A stretch of 64,000 nucleotides of DNA from Trematomus loennbergii. Taxonomy: Eukaryota > Chordata > Actinopteri > Perciformes > Nototheniidae. The position numbers and the translations under genes are program-made. Shown one piece after another: positions 61,588 through 64,000 of this stretch. Each line of letters opens with the position of its first letter. Position 1 is the first letter of the stretch. The DNA lies in assembly GCA_012861695.1 (NCBI GenBank), contig JAAOOA010000633.1, positions 190,878 through 254,877 on the forward strand, written 5' to 3'. The notes below the pieces were generated by a model. It was given only the letters and a program-made list of their open reading frames with translations. It did not search any database and was not told the origin of the DNA.

Positions 61588-61830
61588 TGGAAGAAGTACT
61601 GAGATATTTTACTTAAAAAGTACAAATAATATGACCTTTAAATACTCTATTACAAGTAAAAGTCCTGATTTCAACTTAACTTAGTTAAAGTAAAAAAGCA
61701 TAGCCTAAGCATACTTAAAGTACAAAAATGACTAATTCTTCACAACTACCATTTCAGAATAATATAATGTACACAGTATATTATCAGCCAAATGTGCTTC
61801 AAGTATCAAAAGTAAAAGTATGTGCTGTGC
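61588..61830 (+). mobile_element. Common teleost dispersed element (gttggaagaagtac type)
   Basis: Begins gtgttggaagaagtactgag and continues attttacttaaaaagtac, aaatactctattacaagtaa and aagtatcaaaagtaaaagta. I recognise this as a widespread non-coding repeat of fish genomes, probably a MITE. Its internal segment around aaatactctattacaagtaa matches the units of the 40-bp and 41-bp arrays elsewhere in the window. Confidence 0.65.
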
Positions 61831-62465
61831 ACAAAGGATCGTTTCATAGCAAATCATGACTCTTTGGGAAAAGCAAGTCATGATATCCAGCCAAAGCTTC
61901 AGAGTGCATAGGATGGAAGAAAGGGTGATCAGTTGTTTCAATATATTCACAAGAAACAAAATCATTTGTCACTTTTCCAAAATAGTGTCATATCAAATCA
62001 CTGGATGATACATTACTAAGGAGCTACAGGGAATTTTAAATATCTAGTTGTAACATGAATAAAAACATGAATACAAAATAAAACACTATACTCTCAGGAC
62101 AGCACTCTTCTCTACACAAACTAATCATAAGATTTGTAATTCAAGTAAGTATTAATAAGAGATACAAATAAATAACTCAAACCGTTTATTAAGGACTTAC
62201 TAACAATTATAAATGCAGATAAAAGGACTTGTTAGATAGTTAGAGACACATGATCTGATTGATGCAGATAATGAAACATTTATTGTAAAACAGTGCAGAG
62301 GCTTAAAGTACACAGTAAAAGAGCACATTGGACGTCGTTTTAGGGGGCGTTGTTGGAAAAGTAAGGCACTGAAGTCTCGGGTGGAGCGTCTCTGCAATCT
62401 TTGGACTTCAATGAATCGGCTTGCGTAGAAAGTGCTGGTGGTTGCAGAGATGGGGAGGGGCATTT
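61831..62465. other. Intergenic, no gene seen
   Basis: AT-rich; the right part may be the 3' UTR of the minus-strand exon at 62466. No feature recognised. Confidence 0.35.
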
Positions 62466-62764
62466 TTAGTTCTGGCGATGAGCAGGAGGGGTGGTGAAGT
62501 GCACGACAGGGAGGAGAAGGAAGCATCTCTGGATCTGGAAGTCCAACAAGGCCTGGAGAAAACACAAAGAAAAGGTGTTGCATTAAAATAGCATTCATCA
62601 GCAAACTTCCATCAAAATCCCATTACTTAATGTCTGATACTGCTATACTGTACGTACAAGTGGGAGGAAGAGGAGCTCTTTCTTTTCATGAAGGCATCAT
62701 CACAATCAGTCAGGTTCATGTTGAGGAGTGTGTGCTCAGTCTTTCACACAACGTATGAAAACAC
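62466..62764 (-). pseudogene. Duplicated terminal exons of an unidentified gene, copy 1
   Basis: Counterpart of 63345-63683. Penultimate exon 62658-62764 (acceptor ttctcacag, donor gtacgt) has two extra bases in ctgagcacacactcc and a base change at its end, so it is out of frame. Last exon 62466-62552 follows ttttctccag and ends HFTTPPAHRQN with TAA. Its middle is shorter than in copy 2. Probably a decayed duplicate. Confidence 0.5.
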
Positions 62765-62919
62765 CTGTGAGAAGAAGAAGAAGTGAACAGAATATAAACA
62801 GAAGCCCAGCTCAGCCCAGGCATGCTATTTTTATACATTTGTCCATGTTTACTCAAAGATCATATTTACCAGTGTTTCTCTGGTCGTTGCTGTTCCACTT
62901 AGATCCAACCATGGCAGTA

Positions 62920-63310
62920 GGATAACATCTGTGCAGGTTTCCTTATAGAGGCTGAAGGTGGAGGTTTGACCACAGCTTTCTGTGGGAATCTTCAGGTGGA
63001 GGAGGGGTCTTCAGGCGGCTGGCAAAGGTTACAGGTGGAGGTTTGGATGGCAGTAGTGTTCGAGAGGTGTAGGTGCTGGTTCAGATTGCTGACAAAATTG
63101 TCAGTGGGGGTTGAGCAGTAGCGATCTGTAAAAATCTGCAGGTGGAGGCGGCATCTGTAGGTTGCTGACAGAGGCTGTGGGTGGAGGTTCGGCCGCAGTT
63201 GACTTCAAGAGGTGTAGACGCAGGTGCACTGGCAGAGGCTGTAGGAGGAGGTTTGGTTGTCAGCAGTGTCTGTCAGAATCTGCAGGTGGAGGCGGTGGCT
63301 GCAGGAGAAA
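62920..63310. repeat. Degenerate GGTGGAGG-type repeat
   Basis: Loose tandem units of about 60 bp built from aggctgtaggtggaggtttg and caggtggaggcggcagctgc variants. A second stretch at 63840-64000 continues off the window. Divergent units suggest an old array or a repetitive 3' UTR. Confidence 0.6.
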
Positions 63311-63344
63311 CTGGTGGTGGTTGCTGAGATGGGGTGGGGCACTC

Positions 63345-63683
63345 TTAGTTCTGGCGATGAGCAGGAGGGGTGGTGAAGGTGGAGGATGTGGAGGAGGAGG
63401 AAGCATCTGGAACAGAGCTGTTGTAGAAGGAGTTGTCCTCAGGGGCCTGAATCAGCTCCTGGTAGATCTGGAGTATAAGGTGTTGCATTCAAATATAATT
63501 CATCCCAAACTTCCATTCAAATCCCATACACTCAGAGTGTGCTGTTAAGAAATCTCATACTACTATACTGTACGTACAACTTGGGAGGAAGAGGAGCTCT
63601 CTCGTTTCATGAAGGCATCATCACAGTCAGTCAGGTTCATGTTGAGGAGTGAGCTCAGTCTTTCACACAACGTTTGAAAACAC
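63345..63683 (-). CDS. Terminal two exons of an unidentified gene, copy 2
   Basis: Penultimate exon 63578-63683 (acceptor ttctcacag, donor gtacgt) reads CFQTLCERLSSLLNMNLTDC then DDAFMKRESSSSSQV. It splices in phase 0 to the last exon 63345-63467, which reads IYQELIQAPEDNSFYNSSVP, a Ser/Thr-rich stretch and TTPPAHRQN with TAA. Both exons are open and junctions agree, so this may be the live copy, with upstream exons beyond the window edge. I do not recognise the protein. The copies are offset by roughly 0.9 kb. Confidence 0.5.
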
Positions 63684-64000
63684 CTGTGAGAAGAAGAACA
63701 AGTGAACAGAATGTAAACAGAAAGCCAGCTTTAATAACACATATATTTTGCATATTAACTGAAGGACTATATCTGCGTGTGTTTCTCTGGTCCTTGCTGT
63801 TCCACTCAGGTCTCCACATGGCAGTAGATAACATCTGTGCAGGTTTCCTTATAGAGGCTGTAGGTGGAGGTTTGACCCAGCTTTCTGTGGGGATCTTCAG
63901 GGGGAGTGGTCGTCTTCAGGTGGCTGTAGGAATCTGCAGGTGGAGGCAGCAGCTGCAGGTTGCTGACAGAGGCTGTGGGTGGAGGCTCGGATAGCAGTTC

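Overview
The window looks like a repeat-rich teleost fish chromosome. It has intron-containing genes with GT-AG junctions, a TIM-type immunoglobulin receptor, a RING/B-box/PRY-SPRY TRIM gene, several hAT elements with 8-bp target duplications, Harbinger, L1 and L2/CR1-type retrotransposons, long CA microsatellites and many minisatellites. I see no bacterial or phage genes, CRISPR arrays, rRNA or tRNA. Roughly a fifth of the window is tandem repeat.

Layout. 1-2.0 kb: broken PIF/Harbinger transposase with a small hAT MITE in its intron. 3.7-9.7 kb, minus strand: an eight-exon TIM/HAVCR-like receptor gene whose introns hold minisatellites, a Harbinger-like MITE and a hAT-like element carrying another element. 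10.6-14.6 kb: an array of about 70 copies of a 57-bp unit. 15.6-40.2 kb, plus strand: three tandem copies of one gene I do not recognise, with four coding exons and about 339 codons in copy C. Copy A keeps only the last exon, copy B is broken and split by a hAT element and a 6.1-kb L1, and copy C has a single one-base frame break. A 41-bp array (about 123 copies) separates A and B. A retrotransposon fragment, an 18-bp array and two hAT/BED elements separate B and C. 40.5-46.6 kb: two minisatellites, the 5' half of an L2/CR1-type LINE, and a 3.0-kb inverted-repeat (foldback-like) element. 46.6-57 kb: mostly unassigned AT-rich DNA with a zinc-finger-like exon, an L2-type LINE tail and a proline-rich minus-strand exon. 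57.2-58.9 kb: an intronless TRIM gene with an interferon-response-like site just upstream. 62.4-64 kb, minus strand: duplicated terminal exons of an unidentified gene.

TIM and TRIM both belong to immune gene families. Nothing in the sequence shows that the genes act together. Many coding exons, including otherwise well-preserved ones, carry isolated one-base losses, often in homopolymers, so some apparent pseudogenes may be uncorrected long-read assembly errors. The most informative observations are structural: higher-order duplications inside both large arrays, two arrays that appear seeded from one dispersed element, one array apparently seeded from retrotransposon codons, and hAT elements that repeatedly lie inside tandem arrays. 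I found no convincing new biochemical system. The uncharacterised three-copy gene is the best candidate for unknown protein function.
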